Shown in pieces: positions 1-8,670 of a DNA stretch of 64,000 nt (the stretch's first letter is position 1; each line of letters opens with the position of its first letter). The notes under the pieces are model-generated. The model was not told the origin of the DNA, did not search any database, and was given only the letters and a program-made list of their open reading frames with translations. The translations under genes and the position numbers were made by a program. The stretch spans positions 186,001-250,000 of the forward strand of contig JAVJNS010000026.1 of assembly GCA_040217155.1 (NCBI GenBank). Direction: 5' to 3'. Source of the DNA: Pelagibius sp040217155. Its GTDB lineage: Bacteria > Pseudomonadota > Alphaproteobacteria > Kiloniellales > Kiloniellaceae.

Positions 1-220
1 GTAATCAGGGGAAAGCAAACAGCCCATAGGAACATCACCAAGACGATGCGCAGATAGACATTCAAGACTGTGTCCGCCTTTCCGGTCCGCGTCCTCTCGG
101 GTATTCGTGGGCATCAGCCAGTCCCGGGGCTTGTCGGTCGCAGGCGCAAGGGCGTGATGCGGAGTGACGTCTTTCTGTCGTCGGCTCCAACGCCCTGTTC
201 ATCGGTTGGTTCGCCGGCGT

Positions 221-1543
221 CTATTGATGTCCAGCATGCTGGTCGTCCTCCACCTTCGCGGTCCATCGGGAGAGGTAGATCCGTTCGAAAACGAAGACGG
301 CGGCGATCGCAGCCACTGCGACAAGGACAATGAGCGGATCAGAGCGAAGCTTCATCGCGCTAAAAACACCGAGCACGATCGTATCCAGTGCAATGGCGGT
401 GATCTGCACCCAGCCTCGCGCGCCGATTTCTCGACGCAGACTGCGATAAACGCCCCATTGGATCAGGATATCCATGACCAGATAGAAGAAGGCGCCGAGT
501 GACGCAATACGGGAGAGATCGAATAGAACGGTCAGGACCGCCGCGACCACGACGGTGTATACCAGCGTGTGATCTCGAATCACGCCAGGCATTCCGAAAT
601 GACTGTGCGGGATCATTTTCATTTCGGTAAGCATTGCCAGCATACGCGACACCGCGAACACGCTTGCAAGCAACCCCGAGGCGGTCGCGACCACAGCCAG
701 CGCGACGGTGAAGTAGAATCCGTACTGGCCCAGTGCCGGCCCTGCCGCTTCCGCCAAGGCATAATCCTTGGCCGCTATGATCTCATCTATGGAAAGGCTC
801 GAGCCGACGGCGAATGCGACGAGTAAATACACAACCACGCAGATTGCGATCGAGAGCACGATTGCGCGCCCGACGTTGCGGTGGGGGTCGACGATTTCGG
901 CACCGCTGTTGGTAATGGTCGTGAAGCCCTTGAACGCAAGAATCGACAGCGCGACCGACGCCGTGAATCCTGCGGCGGGGGATGATGCGGAAGAGCCGGC
1001 AGCTTCAAAGGACAGCCCGCTTGCCCAAAGCGCCGCGATACCGAAGAGCGCAATTCCACCAATCTTCAACAGCGCCATTACGAGAGAGACGAGACCAACT
1101 GAGCGGTTCCCGGACACGTTTACGAGATAGGCGAAAACGATCAGCCCGACACCCAGTGATGGCACCAGCCAAAGAGAATTTTCAAGGTCGAAAAGTCTCA
1201 AGACGTAAGTGCCGAATGTCCGCGCGACAAGGCTTTCATTGATGACCATGGAGAACGCCATCAGCAACGAGGCCGCCCCGGCGACAGCCCCCGGTCCGTA
1301 GGCCTTCTGGAGGATCATCCCTATGCCACCCGCGGAAGGAAAGGCATTCGACATCTTGACATAGGTGTAGGCACTGAAGCCTGTAACCATGGCCCCGGCG
1401 ATGAAAGACAACGGAAACCACGGCCCGGCCAGTTCAGCGATCTGGCCGGTAAGCGCGAAAATGCCGGCGCCAATCATCACACCGGTTCCCATGGCGACGC
1501 CGCCAGTGAGAGTGATACTGTTTTCCTTGTATTCGGACTTCAT
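221..1543 (-). CDS. APC-family amino acid permease
   Basis: This 440-aa integral membrane protein probably imports or exchanges an amino acid or amine across the inner membrane. The N-terminus carries the APC-superfamily first-helix signature (GVMIGAGIFAL, residues 21-31), which in this fold lines the substrate site. Hydrophobic stretches continue to the C-terminus, consistent with about 12 membrane helices, and the length is usual for the family. The ATG is preceded on the minus strand by a GGAG about 8 nt upstream. It lies downstream of the two-component genes on the same strand, 44 nt after the kinase stop, so it may be their co-transcribed output. The substrate cannot be read from the sequence. 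Confidence 0.88.
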   Translation of the reverse strand: MKSEYKENSITLTGGVAMGTGVMIGAGIFALTGQIAELAGPWFPLSFIAGAMVTGFSAYTYVKMSNAFPSAGGIGMILQKAYGPGAVAGAASLLMAFSMVINESLVARTFGTYVLRLFDLENSLWLVPSLGVGLIVFAYLVNVSGNRSVGLVSLVMALLKIGGIALFGIAALWASGLSFEAAGSSASSPAAGFTASVALSILAFKGFTTITNSGAEIVDPHRNVGRAIVLSIAICVVVYLLVAFAVGSSLSIDEIIAAKDYALAEAAGPALGQYGFYFTVALAVVATASGLLASVFAVSRMLAMLTEMKMIPHSHFGMPGVIRDHTLVYTVVVAAVLTVLFDLSRIASLGAFFYLVMDILIQWGVYRSLRREIGARGWVQITAIALDTIVLGVFSAMKLRSDPLIVLVAVAAIAAVFVFERIYLSRWTAKVEDDQHAGHQ

Positions 1544-1587
1544 AGTCTAGGCTCCACTATCAAGCTGCCAGCGAGGTTCAGTTGGGA

Positions 1588-2961
1588 TCATCGTGGCAGC
1601 TTGACCTCTGCCCGCAATCCGCCCTGGCTGCGGTTCTTGAGGTACACGTCGCCGCCATGCGCGCGAGCGATGGTTCGCGAGACGGTCAGGCCGAGACCGG
1701 TGCCGCCGGTTTCGCGGCTGCGTGACCCTTCCAGCCGCCGGAAGGGCTTGAACGCGGCCTCCTGTAGGTCGTCTTGTATTCCCGGGCCGTCATCGTCAAT
1801 GCGAACAACGACGTTGTCATCGGTCTCGGCGATCGAAACCTGTGCCTGACCTCCGTACTTCACCGCATTCTCGACAAGATTGGTCAAGGCGCGGCGCAGG
1901 GCCACGGGCCGGCAGCCAAGTGGAATTGGTTCGCGAGCCGCCGTGAGATCGACCCGGTACCCCGCGTCGGTCATATCATCGCAGATACGTTGCAGGATCG
2001 ATCGAAGGTCGACCATCGCATGGGGTTCGCTGGTGGCTTCATCCCGGGCAAAAGACAAGGCCGAAGCAACCATTCTCTCCATGTCGTCAAGGTCGGCGAG
2101 CATCTTCTTCTGCTGCTGCTCATCGTCTACGAATTCCGCGCGCAGCCGCAAACGGGTGATCGGAGTGCCCAGATCATGGGAGATTGCCGCCAACATCTGG
2201 GTTCTATCTTCTATGAACCGCCGGAGCCGCTCCTGCATATCGTTGAACGCCTGAGCCGCCTGGCGCACTTCGGCGGGACCTGTCTCCGGGAGCGGTGGCG
2301 CCTTGACATCGACGCCGAGTCTCTGCGCCGCGCGGGCAAATGCCCCAAGTGGTCGAGTCAGGTGGTGCACAACCAGAGTTGACAGGATGGCGACCGCCGA
2401 CAGCATCACGACCATCGACAACGCGAAGCGCAGAGACCAGAAGGGTTCGGGCGACTGGATCGGCGCGGCGAAATTCAGCCAGCTTCCATCGCGCAGAGGG
2501 AGCGAAACCAGCAGTGCCTCGCCAAGTGCGGCTGCCTCATGATCCCGGTTCAAGTGCTCACGCCAAGCCTTGGGGAGTGCTCCCTCAGTGTAGACGAGCC
2601 GGAAATCCTGTTTGCCATTGCTGTTGAAGTGAGATGCCAGTGCGCCGCGAAGCACGCCTGCTTGCCACCCGTCATTCAGTTGATCATCGATGACGCCATC
2701 CCCGGTCGAGAGTATGTGCAATTTGGTGCTGTCCGCGATCTCGACGATCCGTTGCCGCTCGTCCGGTGTCGCCGTGCTCTCCGCAAGCTGGCTGAGTGTC
2801 GCGATTCGCTCTGCGACGTGCTCACCGCCGGTGAACAGAAGCGCGCTGCTGCGGTCCGTGAAGTAGAGCGCGATGCTGAGTACATGCGACAGAGTCAACC
2901 CGACGATCAGCACCAGCAAGGTTCGGGTGGCGATTGTATCAGGGATCAGTGGTTTCATCAC
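1588..2961 (-). CDS. Sensor histidine kinase (EnvZ-like, HAMP-HisKA-HATPase)
   Basis: This inner-membrane sensor kinase has 457 aa. A first membrane helix lies near residues 12-34, followed by a periplasmic sensor region of about 145 aa, a second helix near 180-200, and a HAMP linker. The H-box SHDLGTPITRLRLR carries the likely phospho-accepting His262. The ATP-binding domain shows the N box (NLVENAVKYG), the G1 box (DDGPGI) and the G2 box (GGTGLGL). Its start overlaps the end of the response regulator gene by 23 nt, so the two are translationally coupled and act as a pair. A second ATG follows immediately at 2958. The signal sensed is unknown; the metal-handling neighbours suggest metal or envelope stress. 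Confidence 0.93.
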   Translation of the reverse strand: MMKPLIPDTIATRTLLVLIVGLTLSHVLSIALYFTDRSSALLFTGGEHVAERIATLSQLAESTATPDERQRIVEIADSTKLHILSTGDGVIDDQLNDGWQAGVLRGALASHFNSNGKQDFRLVYTEGALPKAWREHLNRDHEAAALGEALLVSLPLRDGSWLNFAAPIQSPEPFWSLRFALSMVVMLSAVAILSTLVVHHLTRPLGAFARAAQRLGVDVKAPPLPETGPAEVRQAAQAFNDMQERLRRFIEDRTQMLAAISHDLGTPITRLRLRAEFVDDEQQQKKMLADLDDMERMVASALSFARDEATSEPHAMVDLRSILQRICDDMTDAGYRVDLTAAREPIPLGCRPVALRRALTNLVENAVKYGGQAQVSIAETDDNVVVRIDDDGPGIQDDLQEAAFKPFRRLEGSRSRETGGTGLGLTVSRTIARAHGGDVYLKNRSQGGLRAEVKLPR

Positions 2962-3688
2962 GTGTCACAACGGCTGTGAACATATAACCGCCGCCACGCA
3001 CGGTCTTGATCAATTCAGGCTCCTTGGGGTCTGCTTCGATCTTGTGACGCAAGCGGCTTACCTGCATGTCGATGCTTCGGTCGAAGGGTGTCTCCGCGCG
3101 GCCATGGGTCAGGTCGAGCAGCTGGTCCCGGGTCAGCACTCTCTGCGGGCGTTCGACGAAGGTCGTGAGCAGATCGAACTCACCTGCGCTAAGGTCCACG
3201 ATCAGCCCGTCAGGCGAATCCAGCCGACGCAGACCGGTATCGAGCCGCCAACCGCCGAAGCATAGAATCCTTCGGCCTATGGCCCGAACTGGCGCCGGCG
3301 CACACTGTGCACGTCGAAGCACTGCTTTCATACGGGCGAGCAACTCACGCGGATTGAACGGTTTGGGAAGGTAATCGTCTGCGCCAATCTCAAGGCCGAC
3401 GATCCGGTCCGTTTCCTCGCCCATCATGGTCAGCATGATTACAGGAATTTGCGATCCGCTTCGCAAATGCCGGCAGAGAGACAGGCCGTCCTCGCCAGGC
3501 AGCATCAAGTCCAGGACGACCAGATCGATGTTCCAGTCGGCCAGAGCACGGCGCATCTCCTTTCCGTCTCCTACGGTGGTCACGCGATAGCCGTGCTTTG
3601 TCAGGAAGCGCGCTAACAGGTCGCGAATTTCGCGATCGTCGTCGACGACCAGAACGTGGCCCCCAGTAGCAATGTCAGAACCCATCAT
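2939..3688 (-). CDS. OmpR/PhoB-family response regulator
   Basis: This 249-aa DNA-binding response regulator has an N-terminal receiver domain with the acidic pocket VVDDD (residues 14-18), phospho-acceptor Asp60 (VVLDLMLPG), conserved Thr87 and Lys109. The C-terminal winged helix contains the typical RGGGYMF end. It is the first gene of the minus-strand operon with the kinase. Its promoter is shared with the divergent Met-rich protein gene, where three spaced GTNAC direct-repeat pairs lie. OmpR-family dimers bind such tandem half-sites one helical turn apart, so the regulator probably controls both sides of this region, including itself. Confidence 0.95.
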   Translation of the reverse strand: MMGSDIATGGHVLVVDDDREIRDLLARFLTKHGYRVTTVGDGKEMRRALADWNIDLVVLDLMLPGEDGLSLCRHLRSGSQIPVIMLTMMGEETDRIVGLEIGADDYLPKPFNPRELLARMKAVLRRAQCAPAPVRAIGRRILCFGGWRLDTGLRRLDSPDGLIVDLSAGEFDLLTTFVERPQRVLTRDQLLDLTHGRAETPFDRSIDMQVSRLRHKIEADPKEPELIKTVRGGGYMFTAVVTRDETTDP

Positions 3689-3733
3689 GACGGCAAAGTA
3701 TCTCCCGGTGGAGCAGAGTTCGCGAAGAATCTT

Positions 3734-3819
3734 GTAACTGACCGTAACTGGCGCCGGGCTTGTTACAGTCCGTTACCAAAAGCCGCTCTGCCCGTGATTT
3801 CATTGTTACAGAGGGTCAC
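3734..3819. promoter_or_regulatory. Putative response-regulator operator: three GTNAC-N5-GTNAC pairs
   Basis: The 173-nt divergent intergenic region has six pentamers in three pairs: GTAAC at 3734 and 3744, GTTAC at 3762 and 3772, then GTTAC at 3805 and GTCAC at 3815. Within each pair the starts are exactly 10 bp apart, one helical turn, as for OmpR/PhoB-family head-to-tail dimers. The first and second pairs also read as an imperfect inverted repeat of each other. The third pair lies 43 nt before the ATG of the Met-rich protein. Binding by the adjacent regulator is inferred. Confidence 0.6.
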
Positions 3820-3861
3820 TAAATAGATGGTGTTCAAGGACGTCAGACAAGAGGAAACACG

Positions 3862-4449
3862 ATGAGACAGCTTCGCAAGGCAACGGCGGCCGCAATCGCC
3901 GGATTTGGCGTACTTACGCTGCTCGCCGCTCCGAGCTTCGCAGCGCCGGCCTTCGCCGCCGGTGACCACAGTGCGACCAAGACGGAAGTACCTGTCCAGC
4001 TTGCCCATATGGGCCAAAAACAAGGTGGCCAAAATTCCGGTCAGCCGTGTCCCATGGGCATGAACGGTTCAGGGATGATGGCGCCTGGCGCGGGGACCCA
4101 AGGCATGATGACGCCCGGCGCGGGCTCCCAGGGCATGATGGGTTCGGGCATGATGGGTTCAGGCATGATGACGCCCGGCGCGGGCCCCCAGGGCATGATG
4201 GGGCCGGGTTTTGACAATGGCCCGGGCCTGGGTGAGCAAGTCGTACCGAGCAAGGATCTGACGGCCGACGATGTCCGCCACTTCCTCGAACATCGCCTCG
4301 AGATGCACGGCAACAAGCGCCTCAAGGTCGGTGAAGTGAAAGCGGCGGACGAGGACAAAATCACCGCCGATATCACCACTGTGGACGGCTCGCTGGTTCA
4401 GCGCCTCGAGGTGGATCGGCATAGCGGAAGAATGAATCACATCGAATAG
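3862..4449 (+). CDS. Exported Met/Gly-rich protein, PepSY-like C-terminus
   Basis: This 195-aa protein has a typical signal peptide (basic start, hydrophobic core, AFAA-type cleavage region near residue 33), so it should act in the periplasm. Residues of about 55-115 are low complexity, with repeated GMM and PGAG units giving many methionines, as in proteins that bind Cu(I) or Ag(I) through thioether sulphur. The C-terminal 60 residues resemble a PepSY-like module (ITADITTVDGSLVQRLEVD). The start follows AAGAGGAAAC. It is the first plus-strand gene opposite the regulator and is preceded by the GTNAC array. A role as a metal-binding chaperone or buffer is inferred. Confidence 0.75.
   Translation: MRQLRKATAAAIAGFGVLTLLAAPSFAAPAFAAGDHSATKTEVPVQLAHMGQKQGGQNSGQPCPMGMNGSGMMAPGAGTQGMMTPGAGSQGMMGSGMMGSGMMTPGAGPQGMMGPGFDNGPGLGEQVVPSKDLTADDVRHFLEHRLEMHGNKRLKVGEVKAADEDKITADITTVDGSLVQRLEVDRHSGRMNHIE
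4101..4202 (+). repeat. 42-bp direct repeat inside the Met-rich gene
   Basis: A unit of about 42 bp (4101-4142) recurs at 4161-4202 with one difference, separated by a short ATGATGGGTTC-type spacer that is itself repetitive. It encodes the alternating GMM and PGAG peptide units. The arrangement can expand or contract by slippage. Confidence 0.85.
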
Positions 4450-4501
4450 GACGCCGGCATCGTCGAGCCGCTTTCCGAGTGGATACGGAGGAAGTCGGGT
4501 C

Positions 4502-4681
4502 ATGTTGAACGAAGCCACTAGGGTTTGCGCCGTTTCAGGCGTTGAGCCGACACTTGGCGAAGTGTTCGACGACACCGGCATTCGACTGCTGATGGCGCGC
4601 GACGGGGTCGCTCGCAGCGACGTGGAACTCTTGATCCAGGCAACGCGAAAGACCCGTCTCGCGGCGCTTGCCGGTTTATAG
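4502..4681 (+). CDS. Small hypothetical protein (59 aa)
   Basis: This short gene encodes 59 aa beginning MLNEATRVCAVSG and ending AALAGL. It has a strong ribosome binding site (GGAGG about 8 nt before the ATG). It sits between the Met-rich gene (52 nt upstream) and the YHS gene (24 nt downstream), with no other gene in the interval. The predicted product is soluble and mostly helical, with acidic and basic residues and one Cys, and has no signal peptide. I do not recognise a family. Its position suggests it is part of the same operon. Confidence 0.5.
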   Translation: MLNEATRVCAVSGVEPTLGEVFDDTGIRLLMARDGVARSDVELLIQATRKTRLAALAGL

Positions 4682-4705
4682 TTCAACGGGTAGGAGGGCA
4701 TATAA

Positions 4706-5047
4706 ATGGAAGCGCTACTCTACTTCGCTTTCTGGGCGGGTCTCATCTTCCTGATGATGCGTTTGGGCTGTGGCGCGCACATCGCGGGCCATGGAAATAG
4801 TGGAGAGAAGGTGCAGGATCATTCGGGGAATGCCGGCAGCGCAGATGTCCGCTGGGTGCCACCGAAGAAGGACACCGATCCTGTCTGCGGCAAGACGGTG
4901 GCGACCGGCAAAGCAAAGCCCAGCGTCTATGCCGGTAACGTCTTTTACTTCTGCTCCCGAGAATGCCGCGAGGTCTTCGAGGCAGCGCCAGAGCTATATG
5001 TCGGTGGCAATACCAGCTCTCCGAACCTGGAGCACTCCCATGTTTAA
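4706..5047 (+). CDS. Membrane-anchored YHS-domain protein
   Basis: This 113-aa protein has one N-terminal membrane helix (residues 3-20), a polar His-containing linker, then a YHS metal-binding domain. The domain shows DPVCGK at residues 58-63 and the second Cys pair FCSRECRE (Cys83, Cys87). YHS domains are found beside or inside copper ATPases and are thought to hand over or sense metal. The stop overlaps the start of the DUF5676 gene by 8 nt, so the two are coupled. The start has AGGAGG about 7 nt upstream. It probably delivers metal at the inner membrane, together with the CopA-like ATPase 5 kb downstream. Confidence 0.82.
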   Translation: MEALLYFAFWAGLIFLMMRLGCGAHIAGHGNSGEKVQDHSGNAGSADVRWVPPKKDTDPVCGKTVATGKAKPSVYAGNVFYFCSRECREVFEAAPELYVGGNTSSPNLEHSHV

Positions 5048-5363
5048 GGCCGCAGCACTCTCCGACACCCATGCACGCGCCGGCACACCATTGCCGCCGC
5101 GCAGTGTTTCACGCATTCCCGTCGTTGCCCTGGGGTTAAGCCTCGGATCGTTCCTCACTCTCACATTTGTGCTCTGTGTGCTGTTCGATCTCTGGTTCCC
5201 CGGCTTGTCCATGAACCCGGTCTGGGCACCGTTGCTACCGGGATTCACCTGGATTACCTGGGGCAGCTTTGGACTCGGCCTTATCGAGACCTTTGCCTAT
5301 GGCTGGTACGTCGCGTTGATCTTCGGCCCGCTATACAATTTTTTCGCCGCGAAGGTTCGCTGA
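5040..5363 (+). CDS. DUF5676 family membrane protein
   Basis: This 107-aa inner-membrane protein has two hydrophobic segments, around residues 25-50 and 70-100. The phrases LLPGFTWITWGSF and YGWYVALIFGPLYNFF match my memory of the DUF5676 family, small membrane proteins commonly found beside YHS proteins and copper ATPases. The ATG at 5040 overlaps the end of the YHS gene. A longer in-frame extension back to 4770 exists but would run through the YHS coding region and has no matching family sequence, so it was rejected. The function is unknown. Confidence 0.8.
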   Translation: MFKAAALSDTHARAGTPLPPRSVSRIPVVALGLSLGSFLTLTFVLCVLFDLWFPGLSMNPVWAPLLPGFTWITWGSFGLGLIETFAYGWYVALIFGPLYNFFAAKVR

Positions 5364-5373
5364 GAGGACGGTC

Positions 5374-5589
5374 ATGACTGAGATTCACAGTCTGCGCGGA
5401 ACGACTGCTGCCGAAATCTTCGCTTCCGGCCTGGACAACTTGGAGCGGATTGAAGCCGTTGCGGTGTCGGTCCTCTGGAAGGACGGAACCGTGACCGCCG
5501 GATACTCGAACACCACGAAGGCCAATTTGGCGCTGCTGGTGCTGGCGCTGGATGAGCACCAGCGGCGCGGGCTTGGCGGAGAGGGATAG
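5374..5589 (+). CDS. Small hypothetical protein (71 aa)
   Basis: This 71-aa soluble protein begins MTEIHSLRGTTAAEIF and starts 10 nt after the DUF5676 gene, with GAGAGGACGGTC before the ATG. The central part, VSVLWKDGTVTAGYSN, reads as two beta strands followed by a helix, much like small proteins that score as a single alpha/beta unit. No signal peptide or membrane helix is present. I do not recognise the family. Its tight spacing places it in the YHS-DUF5676 operon. Confidence 0.6.
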   Translation: MTEIHSLRGTTAAEIFASGLDNLERIEAVAVSVLWKDGTVTAGYSNTTKANLALLVLALDEHQRRGLGGEG

Positions 5590-5681
5590 CACCGGCCAGC
5601 AGATCCTCCCAAAGGCTCTAAACCAGGGTAGGGGGAAGACCGCATTCGGCGTTTTAACAATCAGCAAGAAATGAGGACCAA

Positions 5682-7511
5682 ATGTCTTTGCCGCAGCAAG
5701 CGAACAAGGTCGCGCCTCTCAGGCAGAAAGTGCACATCAAGGCTTCAAAGAAAGAACCGTCGGCGCCGTTCGAGCGCGGCGCCAAGGAAGTGCGTTCAGC
5801 GCCGTCGGAGGCGGCCGCAGTCGATCAACTGCAAGACACCTTGGTCTATGGCCTTGACGTTTGGCAGCGGTCGATCCTGTTTTGGGATACCCTGCGCCAG
5901 CGCGCCGACAACATGCTGGAGCACGAGCGCGCGGGCCTGCCGCCTCTGCTCGACTTCAAGTACGAGACGATCCTCGATGCACGCCATTTCGAGCATCCCG
6001 CAAACTATGCATTGCTGCGAATTACCGAGGTCGGTGATGATTGCTGGGACGACTGCGTCGACCCCGCCAAGCCGCCGGTCATCGTCGTAGATCCACGCGC
6101 CGGTCACGGGCCCGGAATTGGCGGCTTCAAGCGCGAGTCCGAGGTCGGCATGGCGCTGCATGAAGGTCATCCGGTCTATTTCGTGATCTTCTTTCCAGAA
6201 CCCGCGCCGGGACAGACTTTGGCAGACGTCCACCACGCGCTGCGACACTTTGCCGAAGAAGTCGCCCGGCGCCACGACGGCACGCCGCCTGTTCTCTACG
6301 GCAACTGCCAGGCGGGTTGGGCCATAACCTTGCTTTCGGCCGACTGCGACGGACTGGTCGGACCGGCGGTCTTGAACGGCTCACCACTGTCCTACTGGGC
6401 CGGTGAATCCGGCTCCAGCCCGATGCGTGCCTCGGGGGCTCTGGCGGGCGGCGCTTGGTTGGCACATCTCATGTCGGATCTCGGTGACGGCCGCTTCGAC
6501 GGCGCCTGGCTGGCGCAGAATTTCGAGAACCTCCAGCCGGAAAAAGCCGTCTGGGAGAAGTACGCCGGCCTTTTCAACAAGATCGATACCGAGCGCGAGC
6601 GCTTTCTTGAATTCGAGCGCTGGTGGAACGGCTTCTACACCCTGAGTCGTGAGGAGATCGTAGCGATCGTCGAGAATCTGTTCATCGGCAATAAGCTGGA
6701 ACAGGGCACATTCCGAATCTGCGATGGTTGCTATGCCGACCTGCGTCGGATCCGCAACCCGCTGGTTGTCTTTGCATCCTATGGCGACAACATCACGCCG
6801 CCGCATCAAGCCCTGGGATGGATCCCCGCAGTCTATAGCGACACGGCGGACCTGAAGAAGGCGGGCCAGCGGATCGTCTACCTGACCAACCCGCACGTCG
6901 GTCATCTGGGCATCTTTGTTTCGGCCACGGTGGCGCGCTTGGAGCACCGAGCCATTCTTGAGAGCCTTGACGAGATCGAGGCGCTGGAGCCCGGCCTCTA
7001 CGAGATGAAGATCGACAACCCGAGCGGCGACCCGGACTGCCACAAACCCCAGTTCGCCGTGCGGTTCGAAGAGCGGAAGGTAGAAGATCTCGACATTCCA
7101 GCGCAGGATGGGGCGTTCGAGCGGGTTCGTGCCACATCGGAGGCCAACGAAGCGTTCTACAAGACCTTCGTCAGCCCGTGGGTTCAGGCCGCCGCTAATC
7201 CCTGGTCGGCGGCGATGACGAAGTGGCTGCACCCGATGCGCACCAGCCGCTACCTGTTGTCTGAATCCTTTAATCCCTGGATGGCAGGCGTCGCGGTCCT
7301 TGCCGATGCGATCGCCGAGAACCGGATCCAGCTGGCCCGGGACAACCCGTCAATCGAGAAGGAGCAGGCCTTCATCGCCCAGATCTCCGAAGCGGTGGAG
7401 AACGCCCGAAAGCTGCGCGACAGCGGCTATGAGCAAATGTTTAGCCTGCTCTATGGCGCGCAACGTCCTCAGCCCGCAGCGGGTGGTACGGAGAGACGCG
7501 GTGACCTGTGA
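5682..7511 (+). CDS. DUF3141 protein, PhaC-like alpha/beta hydrolase
   Basis: This 609-aa cytoplasmic protein belongs to the DUF3141 family, which resembles polyhydroxyalkanoate synthases. A lipase-like box GNCQAG puts the presumed nucleophile at Cys209, comparable with the GxCxG box of PhaC. Asp369 (SYGDNITPPH) and His405 or His408 (NPHVGHLGIF) could complete a triad. It is followed by a phosphotransacetylase and FabI. This suggests a unit that handles acyl-CoA or hydroxyacyl groups, but no reaction has been assigned to DUF3141 that I can name. The ATG follows TGAGGACCAA. No classical PHA genes such as phaA, phaB or phasin are in the window. Confidence 0.85.
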   Translation: MSLPQQANKVAPLRQKVHIKASKKEPSAPFERGAKEVRSAPSEAAAVDQLQDTLVYGLDVWQRSILFWDTLRQRADNMLEHERAGLPPLLDFKYETILDARHFEHPANYALLRITEVGDDCWDDCVDPAKPPVIVVDPRAGHGPGIGGFKRESEVGMALHEGHPVYFVIFFPEPAPGQTLADVHHALRHFAEEVARRHDGTPPVLYGNCQAGWAITLLSADCDGLVGPAVLNGSPLSYWAGESGSSPMRASGALAGGAWLAHLMSDLGDGRFDGAWLAQNFENLQPEKAVWEKYAGLFNKIDTERERFLEFERWWNGFYTLSREEIVAIVENLFIGNKLEQGTFRICDGCYADLRRIRNPLVVFASYGDNITPPHQALGWIPAVYSDTADLKKAGQRIVYLTNPHVGHLGIFVSATVARLEHRAILESLDEIEALEPGLYEMKIDNPSGDPDCHKPQFAVRFEERKVEDLDIPAQDGAFERVRATSEANEAFYKTFVSPWVQAAANPWSAAMTKWLHPMRTSRYLLSESFNPWMAGVAVLADAIAENRIQLARDNPSIEKEQAFIAQISEAVENARKLRDSGYEQMFSLLYGAQRPQPAAGGTERRGDL

Positions 7512-7602
7512 TTCGGTAAATCTTGCCATCGATTGCAGATCGCCGAGCGACAGGTTCACGCTCATCTCCGGCGAGCGGCCTGTGGAACGGGAGGTCTGAA
7601 CG

Positions 7603-8610
7603 ATGGCCGCGCGGAGTGACACTCTGAGGCACCTCATGGATCAGACCCTGGAACTTGAGCCGATCCGGGTCGCAGTGGTGGACGCGGCCCAAGGCCTGGT
7701 GATCGAGACGCTGCGCGAGGCCGAGGCTCTGGGCATCGTCGAACCGCGCCTGATCGGCAATCCGGACGCCATTGCAACCGTCTGCAGGGAATCCGGTTGG
7801 ACACCGCAGGCGGACTGGATCGTTCCAGTGTCCGGCGATCCGGCCGCCGCCGCGAAGGCCGTCGAGTTGGTGCGCGACGGTGCGGCTGAAGCGGTCATGA
7901 AGGGGAATATCCACACCGACGTACTGATGCGCGCGCTGCTCCACAAGGAACGTGGACTCCGCGTGGCAGGACAGCGGGTGAGCCACGTTTTCCTCGCCGA
8001 GGTTCCGAGCCATCGGAAGCTTCTCGGCATTACCGATGCAGCGATCAACATCGCGCCCGACCTCGACGCCAAGGCGCAGATCCTGCAGAATGCGGTGGAT
8101 TTTTTCCATCTGCTCGGCGTCGAGACGCCGAAGGTAGCCGTGCTCTCCGCGGTCGAGACAGTCAACCCGGTGATCGCCTCGACGCTCGACGCTGCCTGCC
8201 TGACCCTCATGGCGCAACGCGGCCAGATTTCCGGAGCCTTGGTGGACGGACCACTCGCCTTCGACAATGCAATTTCTGCCGAGGCCGCCAGGGAAAAAGA
8301 GATCGTGTCTCAGGTTGCTGGCGACGCCGACATTGTTCTGGTGCCAGATTTGGTCTCCGGCAACATCCTGGCCAAGAACCTGGAATATCTCGCCGGTGCC
8401 GTAGCGGCCGGTGTCGTCGTGGGTCTCGCGGTGCCTGTCGTGCTAAGCTCGCGCGCCGATCCACCAAGTGCGCGGCTGGCGGGTCTAGCCCTCGCCAGTC
8501 TGATGCATCACCGCGCCTCCAGGGCCGCATCGGTGAGGTCTGTGGCGCCGGAGGTAAGCCTACCCTGCGCCCCGCAGCCCGAACACGCCTGCTGCCCGGT
8601 CTCGGGATAA
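7603..8610 (+). CDS. Phosphate acetyl/butyryltransferase
   Basis: This 335-aa cytoplasmic enzyme of the PTA/PTB family should exchange CoA for phosphate on acetyl- or butyryl-CoA. Family features include AVMKGNIHTDVLMRALL, the VSHVFLAEVPSH strand and the LVPDLVSGNILAKNLEY segment near the C-terminus. It has no N-terminal MaoC domain, unlike some fused homologues. The last 35 residues are a Cys- and Pro-containing tail not expected in the family. It lies 91 nt after the DUF3141 gene and 60 nt before fabI. The partner kinase gene (ackA or buk) that normally accompanies it is absent. Confidence 0.88.
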   Translation: MAARSDTLRHLMDQTLELEPIRVAVVDAAQGLVIETLREAEALGIVEPRLIGNPDAIATVCRESGWTPQADWIVPVSGDPAAAAKAVELVRDGAAEAVMKGNIHTDVLMRALLHKERGLRVAGQRVSHVFLAEVPSHRKLLGITDAAINIAPDLDAKAQILQNAVDFFHLLGVETPKVAVLSAVETVNPVIASTLDAACLTLMAQRGQISGALVDGPLAFDNAISAEAAREKEIVSQVAGDADIVLVPDLVSGNILAKNLEYLAGAVAAGVVVGLAVPVVLSSRADPPSARLAGLALASLMHHRASRAASVRSVAPEVSLPCAPQPEHACCPVSG

Positions 8611-8670
8611 GACGATGTCAGAGCGACTAGCTTCGCTGATCAGAATTGCCAATACAGGAGCCCGTTGCAG

